In this document: piece after piece, positions 7,255 through 16,804 of the stretch
Layout of the letters: every line of letters starts with the position of its first letter
Position numbering within the stretch: the first letter of the stretch is position 1
Assembly: GCF_014652395.1 (NCBI RefSeq)
Contig: NZ_BMYS01000016.1
Span: 1 to 64,000 of the forward strand
Direction: 5' to 3'
Source: Advenella faeciporci
GTDB lineage: Bacteria > Pseudomonadota > Gammaproteobacteria > Burkholderiales > Burkholderiaceae_B
DNA length: 64,000 nucleotides
Made by a program: the position numbers and the translations under genes
The notes under the pieces: generated by a model
Seen by the model: the letters and a program-made list of their open reading frames with translations, nothing else
What the model was told of the DNA's origin: nothing
Database searches by the model: none

Positions 7255-9528
7255 ATGGCAAATTCAAAGTCCTTAGATGTTTCTCTTCATTACGAATTCG
7301 CGGTTCATGGCATGACTTGCGCCTCTTGCGTAAGGCGTGTTGAAAGATCTATTGCCAAAATCGAGGGTGTTGAGAAGGTTAACGTTAACCTGGCCTCAGA
7401 AACCGCACACGTTGAATTAAGCAATCGTGCCGTGAAAGCCGAACAGATTATTGCCGCTATTGGCAAGGCAGGTTACGAAGCAGCGCTTATTGAACGGGCA
7501 GACAAGCAGACCCAGGAACAAATAGAACATCGTAACCGTGAAATCGCAGACTTGAAACGGGATTTGATGATTGCTGCCATTTTTACGATTCCAGTCTTTA
7601 TTCTGGAAATGGGCGGGCATCTTATTCCCGGTTTTCATCACTGGTTGCATGCATTCTTGCCCATTCAAACCAGCTGGATCATTCAATGGATCCTGACCAC
7701 GATTGTGCTGGCCTTCCCGGGCAGACGTTTTTTTACGCTTGGGGTAAAAAGCTTCATGCAAAAATCTCCGGACATGAATGCCCTGGTGGCTATTGGTGCA
7801 GGCAGTGCTTACGTTTACTCGGCGATTGTAACGGCAATGCCCGCGCTTATCCCTGAAAACTCCCGTTTTGTGTACTTTGAGGCGGCTGCGGTGGTAAGCA
7901 CACTGATATTGCTGGGACGTTACCTGGAAGCCCGTAGCAAGGGACAAACCGGACAGGCGATTGCCCGTCTGATTGGGCTGCAGGCCAAAACAGCGCACCT
8001 GATGGAAAACGGTCAGGTGCGCGATATTCCGCTGGATGAATTGAAAGTGAACGATACGGTACTGGTCAGACCGGGTGAAACTGTTCCGGCCGATGGGGTC
8101 GTGATTAGCGGCCAGGCGCATATTAATGAATCCATGATGACCGGCGAGCCTTTGCCGGTTAGCAAGACAACGGGCGATAAAGTGGTGGGCAGTACGGTCA
8201 GCACCAATGGCAGCCTGACGGTCAAGGTCGAGCAGGTGGGTGAGAATACCGTCTTGGCCAATATCATAAAAATGGTGCAGCAGGCCCAGGCCGACAAATT
8301 GCCGATTCAAAATATTCTGGATGTGGTGACCAGCCGCTTTGTGCCGGCGGTGCTGGTCGTTGCCGTGTTAACGTTTATGGCCTGGATGGTTTGGGGCCCC
8401 GAACCCTTGTTGCCGCATGCCTTAACCGCTACGGTTGCCGTATTGATTATAGCTTGCCCATGCGCCATGGGTCTGGCCGTGCCGGTTTCGATTATGGTGG
8501 CAACGGGCAGGGCTGCGCAGCTGAATATCCTGTTTCGCAGGGCCAGTGCCTTGCAGATATTAAAAGATACCAAAGTGGTGGTTTTTGATAAAACCGGCAC
8601 GTTAACCCATGGTCGTCCTGAACTGACCGATTTACATGTGGCGGATGGCTTTGAGCAGTCGTCACTGCTGGCCAGTGTGGCAGCCATTGAACAGCGTTCA
8701 GAGCATCCCATTGCTTTGGCGATTGTTAAGGCAGCACAAGAACAGGGCCTTGGCTTGCCACAGGTGGACGATTTTCACAATATTATGGGGGCTGGTATTC
8801 AAGCCAGCATAGGTAATGACCGCTATCTGATTGGCTCGGAAAAATTCTTGCTCAGTCAGGGCGCGGATATAAGTGCTTTGACTCAAAAAGGTCTGGAGTT
8901 TGCCCATGCAGGCAAGACCCCCATCTATGTGGCGGTCAATTCCCGTCCCGCCGGCCTTTTTGTGATTGCAGATACCGTTAAGGAAGATGCGGAAAGCGCG
9001 ATAGCGCAATTGCATGGGATGAATATTAAAACCGTAATGCTAACAGGTGATAATGAGCAGACAGCACAAGCCATTGCAAGTCAATTGAAGATTGACAAGG
9101 TGTATGCCCAGGCATTGCCTGATGACAAGGTGAAATATGTGAATCAGATCAGGCAGGAAATGGGTACATTGGTTTTTGTTGGCGATGGCATTAATGATGC
9201 GCCGGCTCTGGCCAATGCCGACGTGGGTGTGGCTATTGGCACGGGTACTGACATTGCCATTGAATCGGCCGATGTGGTGCTGATGGGTAAAAAAATCCAG
9301 AATGTGGCGCATGCCGTTTCCTTGTCCAAGGCGACGTTCAGGAATATTTACCAGAATTTGTTCTGGGCATTTGCCTATAATGTGGCGCTCATTCCCATTG
9401 CCGTAGGTGTGCTGTATCCGGCCTATGGTTTGGGGCTGTCGCCCGTTTTTGCCGCAGCCGCCATGGCTTTGTCCAGTGTATTTGTCGTGACCAATGCGTT
9501 AAGATTACGCCGGTTTTCAGTGAAATAA
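7255..9528 (+). CDS. copA: Copper-exporting P1B-type ATPase
   Basis: The 757-residue inner-membrane pump exports Cu(I). It has one N-terminal metal-binding HMA domain with GMTCASC at residues 19-25, then membrane helices with the transmembrane CPC metal site (about residue 400). The phosphorylated DKTGT (D445), the SEHP nucleotide-binding motif and the GDGINDAPA hinge (about 643) follow. A GTG three codons upstream (7246) is also open, but the ATG is preferred. Transcription is predicted from the CueR-type promoter at 7183-7213, and cueR follows 18 bases after the stop. Confidence 0.95.
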   Translation: MANSKSLDVSLHYEFAVHGMTCASCVRRVERSIAKIEGVEKVNVNLASETAHVELSNRAVKAEQIIAAIGKAGYEAALIERADKQTQEQIEHRNREIADLKRDLMIAAIFTIPVFILEMGGHLIPGFHHWLHAFLPIQTSWIIQWILTTIVLAFPGRRFFTLGVKSFMQKSPDMNALVAIGAGSAYVYSAIVTAMPALIPENSRFVYFEAAAVVSTLILLGRYLEARSKGQTGQAIARLIGLQAKTAHLMENGQVRDIPLDELKVNDTVLVRPGETVPADGVVISGQAHINESMMTGEPLPVSKTTGDKVVGSTVSTNGSLTVKVEQVGENTVLANIIKMVQQAQADKLPIQNILDVVTSRFVPAVLVVAVLTFMAWMVWGPEPLLPHALTATVAVLIIACPCAMGLAVPVSIMVATGRAAQLNILFRRASALQILKDTKVVVFDKTGTLTHGRPELTDLHVADGFEQSSLLASVAAIEQRSEHPIALAIVKAAQEQGLGLPQVDDFHNIMGAGIQASIGNDRYLIGSEKFLLSQGADISALTQKGLEFAHAGKTPIYVAVNSRPAGLFVIADTVKEDAESAIAQLHGMNIKTVMLTGDNEQTAQAIASQLKIDKVYAQALPDDKVKYVNQIRQEMGTLVFVGDGINDAPALANADVGVAIGTGTDIAIESADVVLMGKKIQNVAHAVSLSKATFRNIYQNLFWAFAYNVALIPIAVGVLYPAYGLGLSPVFAAAAMALSSVFVVTNALRLRRFSVK

Positions 9529-9546
9529 CCATGCAGGAAAACTTCC

Positions 9547-9951
9547 ATGAATATTGGTGAAGCAGCAAAACAAACAGGCATATCGGCAAAAATGATTCGT
9601 TATTACGAAGACATTGGTTTGATTCATCCGGTTCATCGCAGTGATTCGGGCTATCGGCAATACGCTGAAAAAGATTTGCATGCCTTGCATTTTATTCGCC
9701 GTTCACGGGATCTGGGGTTTTCTGTGCCACAAATCCAGGAGTTGCTGGCCTTGTGGAATGACAAGGGGCGTGCCAGTGCCGATGTTAAGCAAATAACCCA
9801 ACAGCATATAGAAGCGCTGCAGAACAAGATCCAGCAGTTGCAGGCCATGGTGGATACCTTGCAACACCTGAACCGGCATTGCTCGGGTGACCAGCGTCCC
9901 GATTGTCCGATATTGGAAGACCTTGGCCAGACTACGCATTGTTCAGGTTGA
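9547..9951 (+). CDS. cueR: Copper-responsive MerR-family regulator
   Basis: The 134-residue protein has an N-terminal MerR helix-turn-helix (IGEAAKQTGISAKMIRYYEDIGLI), a dimer helix (about 80-108) and a metal loop with C112 and C120. The Cys spacing and the surrounding HCSGDQRPDCPIL match copper/silver sensors of the CueR type. It should bind the dyad in the copA promoter. It lies directly downstream of copA, so induction by copper would also raise the regulator. The last 20 bases overlap the 3' end of convergent dadA. Confidence 0.92.
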   Translation: MNIGEAAKQTGISAKMIRYYEDIGLIHPVHRSDSGYRQYAEKDLHALHFIRRSRDLGFSVPQIQELLALWNDKGRASADVKQITQQHIEALQNKIQQLQAMVDTLQHLNRHCSGDQRPDCPILEDLGQTTHCSG

Positions 9952-11185
9952 ACATCTCCCCTGGTATAGAGGGGTTTTTTCCGTTGATTTTGTCTGCCAG
10001 CAATTTGCCCGAGCCGGTGGCCAGGGTAAAACCCAGTGCGCCCTGGCCTATATTCAGCCACAGGTTTTTATATTGGGTACCGTCAATAATGGGCTTGCCC
10101 TTTGGCGTGGCCGGACGCAGTCCGGCCCATTGTTCTGCCTGGGCGTAATTGCCGGCCTCAGGAAAAACAGCTTTGGCTTCCTTGATAAGTGTTTTAATAC
10201 GACTGGGGTCAATGCTTTTATTCATGCCTACCAGGTCGGCCATGCCGGCAATACGCAGGCGTTTGCCAATACGGGCATAAACCACTTTACGTTCAAAATC
10301 GGTAATGCTGATATGGGGGGCCTGGCTATCGTTCTGGATGGGCAGGGTAAGGCTGTATCCTTTAAGCGGGCGTACAGGCACATTAATTTGAAGGGGTTTG
10401 AGCAAGGCTGTGCTTTCGCAGCCTAAAGCCACCACGATATGATCGGCCGAAAGCGTTTCCCGGTTTTTCAGCATGACACTGACTCGTGATAACCCATTAT
10501 TTTGTAAAAGTCCAACTTCCTGCTCGAAAAGAAATTCAACGCCCCGGTTTAATAAAACCGTTTTCAGGTTTTGGCAAAATTTAAAGCAATCGGCGGCTTC
10601 TTCACTGGGGGTATAAATACCACCAGTGATCTGGTTTTTCAGGGGGGCAAGCGAAGGTTCTTTGGCGATGCATTCATCGGTATCCAGGGCAAATTGCTCG
10701 CAGCCAAGCTGGCGCTGGAAATCAAGCAGCTGGACAGCGCTGTTGAAGGATTCCGTACTGCGATGCAGCACCATTTTGCCGGATGCCTGAAAATCAATGT
10801 CCAGTTTTTCAGTGTCCATCAAGGTGTGCAAGAGATCACGGCTAAGAAAGGAAAGTTGCAGTAGCTCACGGGTGGTTTTGTCGCTTTGAACAGCATTGCA
10901 GGCTTTCATGAAGCGCAGGTTCCAGCAGATATCGGCCGGGTCCAGGCTGGGCCGGAAACGCAAGGGAGAATCGGAGTCAAGCAGCCATCCGGGGACTTTT
11001 CCAATGACCCCCGGGCCTGCCAGCGGGGCAACATAGCTGTAAGAAAGCTGTGCCCCATTGGCATAGCTGGTTTCAAGGCCCACATCTGGATTTTTATCTA
11101 GAATACTTACTTTATGGCCTTGTTCAGTAAGGTAGTATGCTGTTGTCAGACCGATTACACCTGCACCTAAAATAAGTATTTCCAT
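9932..11185 (-). CDS. dadA: D-amino acid dehydrogenase, FAD-dependent
   Basis: The 417-residue DAO-fold flavoprotein oxidises D-amino acids (typically D-alanine) to 2-oxo acids and passes electrons to the respiratory chain. The N terminus is the FAD-binding GAGVIGLTTAYYL (residues 7-19), with the DadA hallmark LETSYANGAQLSYSYVAPLA shortly after. The C-terminal WAGLRPATPKGKPIIDGT and NIGQGALGFTLATGSG complete the FAD site. Length is close to E. coli DadA (432). No racemase (dadX) is adjacent. The gene ends over the cueR 3' end in a tail-to-tail overlap. Confidence 0.9.
   Translation of the reverse strand: MEILILGAGVIGLTTAYYLTEQGHKVSILDKNPDVGLETSYANGAQLSYSYVAPLAGPGVIGKVPGWLLDSDSPLRFRPSLDPADICWNLRFMKACNAVQSDKTTRELLQLSFLSRDLLHTLMDTEKLDIDFQASGKMVLHRSTESFNSAVQLLDFQRQLGCEQFALDTDECIAKEPSLAPLKNQITGGIYTPSEEAADCFKFCQNLKTVLLNRGVEFLFEQEVGLLQNNGLSRVSVMLKNRETLSADHIVVALGCESTALLKPLQINVPVRPLKGYSLTLPIQNDSQAPHISITDFERKVVYARIGKRLRIAGMADLVGMNKSIDPSRIKTLIKEAKAVFPEAGNYAQAEQWAGLRPATPKGKPIIDGTQYKNLWLNIGQGALGFTLATGSGKLLADKINGKNPSIPGEMFNLNNA
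9958..9980 (+). terminator. Terminator of copA-cueR, inside dadA
   Basis: CCCCT and AGGGG pair around GGTATAG, followed by six T. It starts seven bases after the cueR stop and lies in the last codons of the convergent dadA gene. The stem is short but the T-run is clean. Confidence 0.65.
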
Positions 11186-11208
11186 GGTTATTCCTGTGTG
11201 TGAAACGA

Positions 11209-12000
11209 TTAATCCGAACCAAGCCAGGCCAGTTCTTCATCGGTAAAACCCGCCTGTTTTCTGGCCTTTATGTTAAGGGGCCCTTTGGGTTTAGCCACAC
11301 GGTAAGTGTGTACCATGTTGGCATACGTGGCAATGGGGTCTTTACCGGTTTGCTGACATAAGTATAAATACCATTTGTTGCCCAATTCTACATGCCCCAC
11401 TTCATCGTGCAAAATGATTTCCAGGATTTTGACACCTTCATGGTCATTGACACTGGCCAGCTTGTTTTGTATGACCGGAGAAACATCGAGGCCACGCGCT
11501 TCCAGGGTTCTGGGAACCAGTGCAAGCCGGGCCAGCAGATCGTTAGCGGTTTTTTCGCATATTTCCCATAAGCCGTTATGGGCCGTGAAACTACCGTATT
11601 CATAACCCAAATTGCGTAAATGCTCACGAACCAGCGAGAAATGATAGGCCTCTTCCTTGGCAACGCGAAGCCAGTCACGGTAAAATTCTTCAGGCAAGTG
11701 GGCAAAACGCCAGATAATATCCAGGGCAAGGTTAATGGCATTGAATTCTATGTGGGCAATAGAATGAATAAGTGCCGCTTTTCCCGCCTCACTATTGACC
11801 GAGCGGTAGGTGACTTTCTGTGGGGGTACCAGTTCCGGGCGCAAGGGTCGGCCCGGAATTGTCTGGCTGGACGGGCTTATTTCCTGTGTGTGGATGGGGG
11901 CGTCGAAAGCAATTTGCCGGACAGCGGCAATTTTTTCATCGGGATCCGAAACGATAAGTGCCTTAAAGGCACTTTCACGAAGGGAAAGGGGGATGGACAT
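11209..12000 (-). CDS. DUF455 family ferritin-like protein
   Basis: The 263-residue protein matches the DUF455/COG2833 family of ferritin-like, probably diiron, helical bundles. Conserved metal-ligand segments are IHSIAHIEFNAINLALD, KEEAYHFSLVREHL and LHDEVGHVELGNKW, each with paired Glu/His. The family signature AHNGLWEICEKTANDLLARLALVPRTLEARGLD is complete. The biochemical role is not established. It ends 23 bases upstream of dadA on the same strand, so the two may be co-transcribed. Confidence 0.88.
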   Translation of the reverse strand: MSIPLSLRESAFKALIVSDPDEKIAAVRQIAFDAPIHTQEISPSSQTIPGRPLRPELVPPQKVTYRSVNSEAGKAALIHSIAHIEFNAINLALDIIWRFAHLPEEFYRDWLRVAKEEAYHFSLVREHLRNLGYEYGSFTAHNGLWEICEKTANDLLARLALVPRTLEARGLDVSPVIQNKLASVNDHEGVKILEIILHDEVGHVELGNKWYLYLCQQTGKDPIATYANMVHTYRVAKPKGPLNIKARKQAGFTDEELAWLGSD

Positions 12001-12097
12001 AAAAGCAATGATTCTTTGAAATAGTTGGTATTGACCCTATTTTAGCCAAATAAGGCTGATGATATAGTGAATGGTTTTAGTGTTGTGGATTATTCTC

Positions 12098-13066
12098 ATG
12101 AGTCATGTTCCCCATATTGTATTTCTGGATCGAGCCACCATTCCGGCCTTCATTCAGTTAAAACCCTTTACCTTTGAGTGCACGGTTGATATGCATGACA
12201 ATACACCGCCAAATCTGGTGGCCGAGCGTATTGAAAATGCTGACATTGTGATCACCAACAAAGTCCGGATTGACAATGACAGCCTGTCTCGTGCGTCGTT
12301 GCTGAAATTAGTTGCGATCTCTGCAACCGGCACAAATGTGGTTGATGTCAAAGCCTGTGAAATCAGGGGTTGTGTGGTCAGCAATATTCGAAATTATGCG
12401 GTCAATAGCGTGCCGGAACATGCATTGGCCCTTATTTTTGCCTTGCGCAGAAGCCTCATTCCCTACCATGCCTCTGTCAAGGCAGGGCGTTGGCAGCAAA
12501 GCGGTCAGTTTTGTTATTTTGATTATCCTATCAAGGACTTGGCCAATAGTACCCTGGGTATTTTTGGTTCGGGTGCGTTGGGTTCATCACTGGCCAACCT
12601 GGCCAGGGGCTTGGGCATGAAAACCGTTTTTGCTTCACGAAAAGGACAGGCGCCACGTGATGGAAACTATCGTCCCTTTGATGAAGTAGTTGAAACTTCA
12701 GATATTCTGAGCCTGCATCTGCCACTGACGCCAGAAACCCGGAATATGATTTCAGATCCTGAGTTCGACAGAATGAAACCATCTGCCTTGCTGATTAATA
12801 CCGCACGAGGCGGGCTGGTTGATGAGGAAGCACTGGTGCGGGCCATTAAGGGCAAAAAGATTGGTGGTGCGGCATTTGATGTGGTTACCACTGAACCCAT
12901 GCCCGATTCACATCCGTTTATGGCATTGATGGATTATCCCAATTTTATTTTGACACCACATGTGGCATGGGCCAGTGAGGAGGCCATCCAGACATTGGCT
13001 GACCAGTTGATTAATAACATTAATGCCTTTGTACGTGGGGAAATCCGCAATCAGGTGTTCTCGTAA
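12098..13066 (+). CDS. D-isomer-specific 2-hydroxyacid dehydrogenase
   Basis: The 322-residue NAD-dependent enzyme is of the glycerate/hydroxypyruvate reductase type. The catalytic domain holds the NAD-binding GIFGSGALG, the catalytic Arg region NTARGGLVDEEAL, and the His in TPHVAWAS. Members of this subgroup, such as HprA, reduce hydroxypyruvate or glyoxylate, but the exact substrate cannot be fixed. The frame is open from 12071. The ATG at 12098 gives a start (MSHVPHIVFLD) that fits the family. It is divergent from the DUF455 gene. Confidence 0.87.
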   Translation: MSHVPHIVFLDRATIPAFIQLKPFTFECTVDMHDNTPPNLVAERIENADIVITNKVRIDNDSLSRASLLKLVAISATGTNVVDVKACEIRGCVVSNIRNYAVNSVPEHALALIFALRRSLIPYHASVKAGRWQQSGQFCYFDYPIKDLANSTLGIFGSGALGSSLANLARGLGMKTVFASRKGQAPRDGNYRPFDEVVETSDILSLHLPLTPETRNMISDPEFDRMKPSALLINTARGGLVDEEALVRAIKGKKIGGAAFDVVTTEPMPDSHPFMALMDYPNFILTPHVAWASEEAIQTLADQLINNINAFVRGEIRNQVFS

Positions 13067-13180
13067 TCATTGAGCCTGAGACGATGGATAGGTGTTTGTC
13101 CTTCTTGTGTCAAGAATTGTAAACCTCTATGCTGGTTTTGCTTCCTTTGAAGTAAAAAAAACAGTATCTCAGAGGCGGAT

Positions 13181-14797
13181 ATGCAAAATCAGAAACCGGT
13201 TTTATTTGGAGAGTTTGATTACATTATTGTAGGAGCCGGTTCGGCGGGATGCCTGCTTGCCAACCGTTTGTCAGCAGATCCCAATAACAGGGTTTTATTG
13301 ATAGAAGCGGGCGGGCCTGACTCCTGGCATTGGCTGCATATCCCGGTGGGGTATTTGTACTGTATAGGCAATCCGCGCGCTGACTGGTGTTTTAACACTA
13401 GGGCTGATGCCGGGCTTCATGATCGCAGTATTGCCTACCCAAGGGGTAAGGTTATAGGAGGCAGTTCTGCCATTAATGGCATGATTTACATGCGGGGACA
13501 AAAGCAGGATTATGACTGCTGGGCCAGCCTGGGTAATAAGGGCTGGGCATGGGAAGACGTGTTGCCTTTATTCAGGGATTTCGAGAATCACCATTTGGGC
13601 AATAGTGAATGGCATGGTGCCAATGGTGAATTGCGGGTGGAGAACCAGCGCCTTCGATGGGATATCCTGGATGCCTTCAGATCCGCAGCGGCACAGGCAG
13701 GTATTCCATCTATAGATGATTTCAATTGCGGGGACAATGAAGGAAGTGCTTATTTTGAGGTAACCCAAAAAAAGGGTTTGCGTTTCAGTTCGGCAAAGGC
13801 TTTTCTGCATCCGGTAAAGTCCCGCAAAAACCTGACCATTCTTATGCATGCCACCAGCGATCGTATCGTATTTGAAGGTAAACGGGCACGGGGTATTCAG
13901 TATTATATTAATGGCAAACTGTATCAGGCCAATGTTGCGGCAGAGCTGGTTTTGTCTGCCGGTGCGATTGGCTCGGTGCAAATATTGCAGCGCTCGGGTA
14001 TTGGCCCTGCTTCTTACCTGAATAAACTGCAGATTCCGGTTGTGCATCATGCACCGGGGGTTGGCAAAAATCTTCAGGATCATTTGCAGTTGCGCATGAT
14101 TTATAAAGTCTCCGGGGTAAAGACACTAAATAAAATGATGCAATCACCCTTGCAAAAAGCCTGGATGGGCCTGCAATATGCCTTGTTTCGCAAAGGCCCC
14201 TTAACTATGGCGCCTTCCCAGTTGGGGGTCTTTGCCCGCTCCTCTGGGGAACAGGGCAGCGCCAATCTTGAATACCACGTACAGCCCCTGTCGCTGGAGA
14301 AATTTGGCGAGCCTTTGCATGCGTTTTCTGCCTTTACCGCTTCAGTCTGCAATTTAAGGCCAACCAGCCGGGGCGAAGTCAATATTGTTTCGCCTGCCTG
14401 GCATGAAAAGCCCGAGATTATGTGTAACTATTTAAGTACCGATGAGGATATCCGGATTGCCGCACTTAGCCTGAAACTGACCCGAAAAATTGTGGGTCAG
14501 AACGCTTTGGCAAAATATAACCCCATTGAATATAAGCCAGGCACTATTTACCAAACCGAAGAAGACCTGGTTAGGGCTGCAGGTGAAATAGGCACCACTA
14601 TTTTTCATCCGGTTGGTACGTGCCGGATGGGAACCGATGATAAAGCCGTGGTTGACCCGGAACTGAGAGTCAGGGGTGTTAGTGGACTGAGGGTGATAGA
14701 CGCCTCGATCATGCCGCAAATCACCTCGGGCAATACCAATGCGCCTGTGATGATGATTGCTGAAAAAGGGGCCAGAATGATCCTGGCATCACGTTAA
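13181..14797 (+). CDS. GMC-family FAD-dependent oxidoreductase
   Basis: The 538-residue protein is a glucose-methanol-choline oxidoreductase. It has an N-terminal FAD fold ([16 protein letters not shown]), GMC signature 1 ([20 protein letters not shown]), signature 2 ([19 protein letters not shown]), and the catalytic His in [10 protein letters not shown] with the later N/H-type partner in [11 protein letters not shown]. It resembles choline dehydrogenase-like and long-chain alcohol dehydrogenases, and the substrate is unclear. No betaine genes are adjacent. A ribosome site (CAGAGGCGG) sits upstream of the ATG. Confidence 0.88.
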   Translation: MQNQKPVLFGEFDYIIVGAGSAGCLLANRLSADPNNRVLLIEAGGPDSWHWLHIPVGYLYCIGNPRADWCFNTRADAGLHDRSIAYPRGKVIGGSSAINGMIYMRGQKQDYDCWASLGNKGWAWEDVLPLFRDFENHHLGNSEWHGANGELRVENQRLRWDILDAFRSAAAQAGIPSIDDFNCGDNEGSAYFEVTQKKGLRFSSAKAFLHPVKSRKNLTILMHATSDRIVFEGKRARGIQYYINGKLYQANVAAELVLSAGAIGSVQILQRSGIGPASYLNKLQIPVVHHAPGVGKNLQDHLQLRMIYKVSGVKTLNKMMQSPLQKAWMGLQYALFRKGPLTMAPSQLGVFARSSGEQGSANLEYHVQPLSLEKFGEPLHAFSAFTASVCNLRPTSRGEVNIVSPAWHEKPEIMCNYLSTDEDIRIAALSLKLTRKIVGQNALAKYNPIEYKPGTIYQTEEDLVRAAGEIGTTIFHPVGTCRMGTDDKAVVDPELRVRGVSGLRVIDASIMPQITSGNTNAPVMMIAEKGARMILASR

Positions 14798-14894
14798 ATT
14801 TATTCATTTATGCAGTTTTGGCATGATCACTTCAAGCGTAATGAGGGCAGCACGGATATAGCCTGGTTGAATATGCAAAGAAATATTAGTTAGT

Positions 14895-14922
14895 TTGCGT
14901 TGGCCCGGTAACTCTATATTAT
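14895..14922 (+). promoter_or_regulatory. Candidate promoter for cysHDN
   Basis: TTGCGT (14895-14900) and TATTAT (14917-14922) are spaced by 16 bases, about 80 bases before cysH. The region just downstream carries TTATAA...TTATA half-sites that may bind a LysR-type regulator such as CysB. Both points are inference. Confidence 0.45.
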
Positions 14923-15000
14923 AAAAACCTGATTTGTTATACCGAACCAGAATATAAATTTCAATATGAAACAGGTTTGGTTTTTGAATTTAGGTTAATC

Positions 15001-15792
15001 ATGTCTTTACTAACAGCCAGTGATTTTTCAGGTGGGTTTGAGCGGCCCTTGTTATGGTCACCTACCAAAGGTAGTGTCGGTGCCACTTTACTGCAGGATA
15101 AAAGGGCGGTGCTGGCAGAGCGGCTTCGTCTTATTGCAGTCAGCCATTCCCGTGTCAGGCTGGCTTCCAGCTTGTCTGCAGAAGACCAAGTGCTGGCAGA
15201 TATTATTTTGACCGAGTTGAAAAACACCGGGAATCAGAACATTGATATTTTTACGCTGGAAACCGGACGCTTGCATCAGGAAACCCTGGCACTGCTTGAA
15301 CAGGTAAAACAGCGTTATGGCTATGAGATCAAACTCTATCGGCCAGAGGCCGGTCAAGTTGCCAAATACGTTAATACCTATGGTCTTAACGGGTTTTACG
15401 ATAGTCTTGAAGCCCGTAAAAAATGTTGCCAGATAAGAAAAATTGTTCCCCTTGACCAGGCGCTGTCACAGGCGGACGCCTGGATTACCGGCCAGCGTCG
15501 GGAACAATCGGTTACCCGCACAGAGCTTGCGTTGCAGGAACAGGATACGGCCAGAAATATTCTTAAATATAACCCCTTGTTTGACTGGTCCGAGGCGGAA
15601 ATCTGGGCCTATGTCGACTTATACGATTTACCCGTTAATGTGTTGCACGACCAGGGTTACCCCAGTATTGGCTGTGAGCCATGTACCAAAGCCGTACGTG
15701 CCGGTGAAGACCCCCGTGCAGGGCGTTGGTGGTGGGAATCACAGGACAGCAAGGAATGTGGCCTGCATGTCAGCCCGGCCCCTACAGCGTAA
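15001..15792 (+). CDS. cysH: Assimilatory APS reductase, iron-sulfur type
   Basis: The 263-residue enzyme reduces adenylyl sulfate to sulfite with thioredoxin. The presence of two Cys pairs, CC at about 142-143 and CEPC at about 225-228, indicates the [4Fe-4S] cluster of APS reductases, unlike E. coli PAPS reductase. The C-terminal ECGLH carries the catalytic Cys (about 253). This fits the absence of cysC (APS kinase) and the presence of unfused cysN. The start chosen gives MSLLTASDF, with a weak upstream ribosome site; the frame extends to 14977. It is first of the cysH-cysD-cysN operon. Confidence 0.93.
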   Translation: MSLLTASDFSGGFERPLLWSPTKGSVGATLLQDKRAVLAERLRLIAVSHSRVRLASSLSAEDQVLADIILTELKNTGNQNIDIFTLETGRLHQETLALLEQVKQRYGYEIKLYRPEAGQVAKYVNTYGLNGFYDSLEARKKCCQIRKIVPLDQALSQADAWITGQRREQSVTRTELALQEQDTARNILKYNPLFDWSEAEIWAYVDLYDLPVNVLHDQGYPSIGCEPCTKAVRAGEDPRAGRWWWESQDSKECGLHVSPAPTA

Positions 15793-15831
15793 GCAATAAC
15801 AACAGAAATCTCTAGAAAACCAGGATTTGTA

Positions 15832-16782
15832 ATGAATAGCATAACTGAAACCGTGCACCTTGAAAAAGCACAATTGCGTACCGAACACCTGAAGCGGCTG
15901 GAAACCGAATCTATTTATATTATTCGTGAAGTGGTGGCAGAGTGCCGTTCACCAGCACTGCTGTTTTCCGGCGGCAAGGATTCGGTTGTCTTGCTGCATT
16001 TGGCTATGAAGGCATTCCGTCTGGGCGATCGCAAACTGAATCTGCCATTTCCATTGGTCCATATTGATACTGGCCATAATTACCCGGAAGTGATCGCCTT
16101 CCGGGATGAACTGGTTAAAAAATATGATCTGAACCTGGTGGTGGGCCATGTGGAAGATTCTATTCGAAAGGGAACGGTACGCTTGTACCGTGAAAATGAT
16201 TCGCGCAATGCCGCACAGGCCGTGACCTTGTTGGAAACCGCGGAGGAAAACGGCTTTGATGCTTTAATGGGTGGTGCCCGCCGTGATGAAGAAAAAGCCC
16301 GGGCCAAAGAACGTATTTTTTCTTTCCGTGATGAATTTGGTCAGTGGGACCCTAAAAACCAGCGTCCTGAACTGTGGGATTTGTATAACGCCCGTATTCA
16401 CCCCGGTGAACAAATCCGTGTTTTCCCGATTTCAAACTGGACCGAGTTGGATATCTGGCAATACATTGAACAGGAAAACTTAAGCCTGCCTTCCATTTAC
16501 TATGCACATGAACGTGAAGTGGTGCGCCGTAATAATTTGCTGGTTCCGGTAACGCCATTAACCCCTAAAAAAGAAGACGAGCAAAGCGAAGTGCTGACGG
16601 TACGCTTCCGTACCGTGGGTGATATCAGTTGCACCTGCCCGGTATTAAGTACAGCGGCTTCACCGCAAGCCATTATTGAAGAAACGGCAATTACGGAAAT
16701 TACCGAACGCGGAGCAACCCGGATGGATGACCAGACCAGCGAAGCATCTATGGAAAAACGCAAAAAAGAAGGTTACTTCTGA
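15832..16782 (+). CDS. cysD: Sulfate adenylyltransferase small subunit
   Basis: The 316-residue subunit forms APS from ATP and sulfate. It shows the PP-loop LLFSGGKDSVVLLHLA, and the HIDTGHNYPEVIAFRD and GGARRDEEKARAKER segments of CysD. The C-terminal stretch ending in KRKKEGYF is typical. It follows cysH by 39 bases and precedes cysN by 22 bases, so both subunits are made from one transcript. Confidence 0.95.
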   Translation: MNSITETVHLEKAQLRTEHLKRLETESIYIIREVVAECRSPALLFSGGKDSVVLLHLAMKAFRLGDRKLNLPFPLVHIDTGHNYPEVIAFRDELVKKYDLNLVVGHVEDSIRKGTVRLYRENDSRNAAQAVTLLETAEENGFDALMGGARRDEEKARAKERIFSFRDEFGQWDPKNQRPELWDLYNARIHPGEQIRVFPISNWTELDIWQYIEQENLSLPSIYYAHEREVVRRNNLLVPVTPLTPKKEDEQSEVLTVRFRTVGDISCTCPVLSTAASPQAIIEETAITEITERGATRMDDQTSEASMEKRKKEGYF

Positions 16783-16804
16783 TAAGAATTGGATAGAGAG
16801 AAAC

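Noticed and set aside
7417-8310. Long minus-strand open frame within copA
   Set aside because: It is antisense to a clear P-type ATPase and has no family features; it arises from codon bias.
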